Source: Pseudomonas putida
Lineage (GTDB): Bacteria > Pseudomonadota > Gammaproteobacteria > Pseudomonadales > Pseudomonadaceae
Length of the DNA: 64,000 nucleotides
NCBI GenBank assembly: GCA_041071465.1
Contig: CP163498.1
Span: 434,001-498,000 of the forward strand
Direction of reading: 5' to 3'
Shown: one piece after another, positions 60,882 through 64,000 of the stretch
How the letters are laid out: every line of letters begins with the position of its first letter
Numbering within the stretch: the first letter of the stretch is position 1
Position numbers and translations under genes: made by a program
The notes under the pieces: generated by a model
What the model was told of the DNA's origin: nothing
Database searches by the model: none
Seen by the model: the letters and a program-made list of their open reading frames with translations, nothing else

Positions 60882-61718
60882 TCAGGCCTTTTCGATCCGA
60901 TCGTCATGGATGACGATCAGGCCCTGCTTGAACAACCCGCCAATGGCCTTCTTGAAGTTGCCCTTGCTGACGTTGAACAGCTTGCTGATCAACGCAGGAT
61001 CGCTCTTGTCACACACACCCAACACCCCGCCTTCGGCCTCCAGGCGCGCCATGATCTGCTCTTGCAGGGTGTCTGCCAGGGCCGCGCCGACCGGCTGCAG
61101 GCTCAGCGAGATCTTGCCGTCCGGGCGCACTTCCTTGATGAAGCCCTTCTCGTGCATGCCCGAGCGCAGGCACTTGAACACCTCGTTCTTGTGGATCAAA
61201 CCCCAGTGGCGGTTGTTGATGATGGCCTTGAAGCCCATCGGCGTTTCGCCGGCCACCAGCAACTCGACCGGCTGGCCAACCTTGTAGTCGGCCGGGGTAA
61301 CGTCGAGGTAGCGGTCCAGACGCGAGGTGGCGGTGATGCGGCGGGTGCGCTTGTCGAGGTACACGTGCACCACGCAGTAATCGCCGATCTTCAGCGGCCG
61401 TGCCTCTTCCGAGTACGGCATCAGCAGGTCCTTGGACAGGCCCCAGTCAAGGAAGATACCGGCACCGTTGATGTCCTTGACCTTGAGGCTGGCGAACTCG
61501 CCCACCTGCACCTTGGGCTTCTCGGTGGTGGCGATCAGCTGGTCTTCGCTGTCCAGGTAGATGAACACGTTCAGCCAGTCATCGACCTCGGTCTCGGCGT
61601 TTTTCGGGATATAGCGCCCGGGCAGCAGGATCTCGCCATCGGCGCCGCCGTCCAGGTACAGACCGAAGTCCACGTGTTTCACGATTTGCAAACTGTTGTA
61701 ACGCCCAAGCAGAGCCAT
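60882..61718 (-). CDS. S1-domain RNA-binding protein CvfB/YitL family
   Basis: This 278-residue protein has the CvfB layout: N-terminal S1-like OB domains (LGRYNSLQIVKHVDFGLYLDGGADGEILLP; VKDINGAGIFLDWGLSKDLLMP), a third S1-like domain (ADYKVGQPVELLVAGETPMGFKAIINNRHWGLIHKNEVF) and a C-terminal winged-helix (DPALISKLFNVSKGNFKKAIGGLFKQGLI). It binds RNA; in staphylococci the homologue affects virulence gene expression. It abuts the convergent 126-residue gene. Confidence 0.9.
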   Translation of the reverse strand: MALLGRYNSLQIVKHVDFGLYLDGGADGEILLPGRYIPKNAETEVDDWLNVFIYLDSEDQLIATTEKPKVQVGEFASLKVKDINGAGIFLDWGLSKDLLMPYSEEARPLKIGDYCVVHVYLDKRTRRITATSRLDRYLDVTPADYKVGQPVELLVAGETPMGFKAIINNRHWGLIHKNEVFKCLRSGMHEKGFIKEVRPDGKISLSLQPVGAALADTLQEQIMARLEAEGGVLGVCDKSDPALISKLFNVSKGNFKKAIGGLFKQGLIVIHDDRIEKA

Positions 61719-61824
61719 TTCCGATGATCCTCAAGACAAGGGGGCTATTTTCCGGATAGACATGGGGTGGTGTCAAAGCTTCCGGACGGTTGCCCCTTTG
61801 CGCTTGAGCTTTTGGGGCGCTGGA

Positions 61825-64000
61825 TCAGAAATCGTAGCGCAGGTTCAACATGGCGTTACGCGGTGCACCGTAGTGCCCGTAGTTGCCAGCAAAGCCCGCA
61901 TAGTACTTTTCGTCGAACAGGTTGTTGATATTGAGGGTGGTGCTGAGGTGATCGGTGACTTGGTAGCGTGCCATCAGGCTGGCCACATAGTAGTCATCCT
62001 GTTTAGCCCGAGTCTGGTAGCGGCTAAAGTACAGTGACGTACCCGAGTTCCAGTTGACGCCACCGCCGACGGTGAGCTTGTCCCATTCGCCAGGCAGGCG
62101 GTAGGTAGTCCAGAAACGCAACGTGTCTGTGGGCAACTGGGTCAGCTGGCGGTTGCCATCGGAGTCTTCGGTACGGGACCAGCTGTAGCTGGATTGTACG
62201 CTCCAGCCTGGCAGTACCTCGCCGGAAAGCTCCAGGTCGACACCTTTGGTTTCGGCACCACTGACAGCTTTATAGGCGATGTCGCTGGTACCTGGAATCG
62301 TCTCGCCCGTGGCAACACCCAGATTGTCACGCTTGATGTAGTAGATCGCGGCGTTGGCATTGAGGCGGCGGTCGAAGAACTCACCCTTCCAACCGGCCTC
62401 GTAGTTGGTGCCTTCCACGGGATCCAGTGGTTTGTTGTCGATGTCCCGGTTCGATTGCGGTTTGAAAATGTCGGTGTAGCTGACATAAACCGATTGCTCA
62501 GGCGTCAAGTCGTAGACGATGCCGGCATAGGGTGTGACCACGCCACGTTCGCGCATTCCATACACGGTAGGGTCCCGTTCGGGGATGGCATTGAGCACCT
62601 TAGAGTAATAGTTGTATTCGTAGTTGCTGCCGCGCGCCCCCAGGATCACGTGGAGATCATCGGTGAAGTTGAGGCGTGTTGCCGCAAAGTAACCGCTTTG
62701 CCGTGAGTTGATGTTGAAGTCCAGCAGTGGCGTGTAGCTGGCCGGTTTCGGCAGTTCGTTATCCCACGTATCGAAATCGAAACCTTGGGTGCCGCCGGTG
62801 TAGGAAAAGTGCGTGTTGTCATATTGCTGGTAGTTGTAGCCGATTATCAGCTCGTGGGTCTGTCCAAACGCTTGAAATGGCCCTTGCAGGGTCACGTCCA
62901 CCCCTTTTTGGGTCTGGTCAGCCCACGATTTCCCTCGCTCAGCGTTAGCACGGTTGGTTGCCGGGTCCAGGCTGGAGGTCAGGCTGTTGGTTGCGTAGTA
63001 GGCTACGCCGACGTCCCGGTCTACGTCCATGTAGTTTGCGGCCACTTTCAACTGCCAATCGTTGGCAAGCTGCTGTTCGACATTGATGGTGTAGTTGAAG
63101 GTTTCATAGTCATCGTAGGCCCAGCGTGCCCCGGCGCTGGTCGAGCGCGAGAAGTTGGTTTGCTGGCCATTGTTGTACATCAAGGGTACGCCAGGGGCGC
63201 CAGTGGCCTTGTAGGTCTGATAGTCGACGCCGAAACGCACCAAGGTGGTATCGGTAACATCGGCTTCGATGACGCCATAGGCAATGTTCTTATCCTGGCT
63301 GTACCAGTCCATGAAGGTGTTGTTGTCCTGCTTGGCAGCCACGAAGCGGCCACGCAGCTTGCCGCTGTCGATCAGCGGACCGGAGACGTCTGCTTCGAGG
63401 CGGTTGTAGTCCCAAGAGCCGATTGTGCCTTGCACGTAGGATTGAAAATACGCAGTCGGGCGCTTGTGAATGACGTTGACTACGCCGCTGGGGTCGCCTG
63501 CACCGGTCATCAGGCCGGTAGCACCACGCACAATTTCCACGTGGTCGTACAGGGCCATGTCCAACAAGGTGCCAGGCATGGTGCGTGTCTGGTTTTCCTG
63601 CGTCGTGGTCACCCCATCAATCTGGTAAGTATTGATCTGGCTGCCGCGTGAATAGATATTGAAGCGCTCGCCGCCGTCCTGGGACATGGTAATTCCGGGG
63701 GCCTGTGTCAGCACTTCGCTCATGGTATGCAGTTGCTGGTCATCCATGCGCTGGCGGGTAATGACGCTAATCGTCTGCGGTGTCTCTCGAATCGACAGGT
63801 TCATCTTGGTCGCCGTATTGGTCGACCCGGTCGTATAAGACCCCGTCCCTTCCGTCGTAGCCCCCAGGCCCGAGGCATTGATGCTGGTTGCGCCCAGCTC
63901 GAGTGCGCCATCCTTCGTACGCGGCAAAAGCAGGTAATTTCCATTACTGGCGGCCATCACCTGTAGATCGCTCCCTGCCAGCAACCGGGCAAACCCTTGG
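61825..64000 (-). CDS. TonB-dependent siderophore receptor with STN domain (5' end outside window)
   Basis: This is an outer-membrane ferric-siderophore transporter of over 720 residues; the start lies beyond the window edge. The sequence at the edge (GFARLLAGSDLQVMAASNGNYLL) is the tail of a secretin/TonB short N-terminal (STN) domain, so it probably also signals through an anti-sigma/ECF pair. The plug domain has PQTISVITRQRMDDQQLHTM and YQIDGVTT; the barrel ends in MLNLRYDF with C-terminal Phe. Base composition looks lower in GC than the neighbours. It resembles FpvA/FoxA-type receptors, but the ligand is unknown. Confidence 0.9.
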   Translation of the reverse strand, partial: QGFARLLAGSDLQVMAASNGNYLLLPRTKDGALELGATSINASGLGATTEGTGSYTTGSTNTATKMNLSIRETPQTISVITRQRMDDQQLHTMSEVLTQAPGITMSQDGGERFNIYSRGSQINTYQIDGVTTTQENQTRTMPGTLLDMALYDHVEIVRGATGLMTGAGDPSGVVNVIHKRPTAYFQSYVQGTIGSWDYNRLEADVSGPLIDSGKLRGRFVAAKQDNNTFMDWYSQDKNIAYGVIEADVTDTTLVRFGVDYQTYKATGAPGVPLMYNNGQQTNFSRSTSAGARWAYDDYETFNYTINVEQQLANDWQLKVAANYMDVDRDVGVAYYATNSLTSSLDPATNRANAERGKSWADQTQKGVDVTLQGPFQAFGQTHELIIGYNYQQYDNTHFSYTGGTQGFDFDTWDNELPKPASYTPLLDFNINSRQSGYFAATRLNFTDDLHVILGARGSNYEYNYYSKVLNAIPERDPTVYGMRERGVVTPYAGIVYDLTPEQSVYVSYTDIFKPQSNRDIDNKPLDPVEGTNYEAGWKGEFFDRRLNANAAIYYIKRDNLGVATGETIPGTSDIAYKAVSGAETKGVDLELSGEVLPGWSVQSSYSWSRTEDSDGNRQLTQLPTDTLRFWTTYRLPGEWDKLTVGGGVNWNSGTSLYFSRYQTRAKQDDYYVASLMARYQVTDHLSTTLNINNLFDEKYYAGFAGNYGHYGAPRNAMLNLRYDF

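Noticed and set aside
1..64000. CRISPR arrays, insertion sequences, integrase/att sites, tRNA or rRNA genes
   Set aside because: No regularly spaced direct repeats, transposase or integrase motifs, or recognisable tRNA/rRNA sequence were seen on either strand.

Overview
This 64 kb window is a stretch of a high-GC gammaproteobacterial chromosome. Its gene content points to the Pseudomonas putida group: GbuA/GbuR, FadD1/FadD2/PhaJ1, a PlpD-type patatin autotransporter, an Aer-like receptor, and many palindromes built on the Pseudomonas GCGGGCAAGCCCGC REP core. It holds 61 protein-coding loci, almost all intact. There is no rRNA, tRNA, prophage, transposase or CRISPR array. The only classically mobile-looking item is a small type II toxin-antitoxin pair. 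All identifications come from reading the sequence and from family knowledge recalled from memory; no searches were run.

Layout. 0-9.5 kb: YdjA-type nitroreductase, TrkH potassium transporter, two AraC regulators, LpxH-like phosphoesterase, EamA exporter, SelW-like protein, PlpD and a SlyA/MarR regulator. 9.5-15.3 kb: RecQ, YecA and YbaN-type proteins, a TolC-family secretion channel and the tRNA-modifying enzyme TapT. 15.3-20.8 kb: Aer-like receptor, then divergent gbuR and gbuA with a sodium:solute symporter (4-guanidinobutyrate to GABA). 20.8-25.8 kb: a 42-residue ORF behind an ANR-like box, a LysR/MFS pair, an EamA transporter and the toxin-antitoxin pair. 25.8-31 kb: DEAD-box helicase, MscS channel, ArfB and two coupled transporters. 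31-37.6 kb: azoreductase and a small exported protein divergent from a LysR/hydrolase/cyclophilin/ABC-exporter gene line. 37.8-53.1 kb: porin, FabH-like synthase, a frameshifted hrpA, a gamma-glutamyl-polyamine pair, and a fatty-acid group (fadD1, fadD2, lipase, phaJ1). 53.1-55.8 kb: ECF42-type sigma operon. 55.8-64 kb: DUF2790 protein, acetyltransferase, deformylase with YihY, CsbD, beta-helix protein, CvfB and a TonB receptor cut by the window edge.

Functional links. GbuA and the gamma-glutamyl-polyamine enzymes both feed 4-aminobutyrate. The FabH-like synthase, two acyl-CoA ligases, the monoacylglycerol-lipase-like hydrolase and PhaJ1 connect lipid uptake, beta-oxidation, fatty-acid synthesis and polyhydroxyalkanoate precursors. 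The most interesting items are: (1) the ANR-controlled leader and 42-residue ORF, which resemble the SicX/PA1414 locus of P. aeruginosa; (2) the ECF42 operon, preceded by a sequence fitting the promoter motif of its own sigma class; (3) a one-base frameshift in hrpA; (4) a toxin-antitoxin promoter buried in an 18-bp perfect palindrome; (5) a SlyA gene behind a near-consensus SlyA box; and (6) Hfq/Crc-type A-rich motifs at fadD2 and fadD1.
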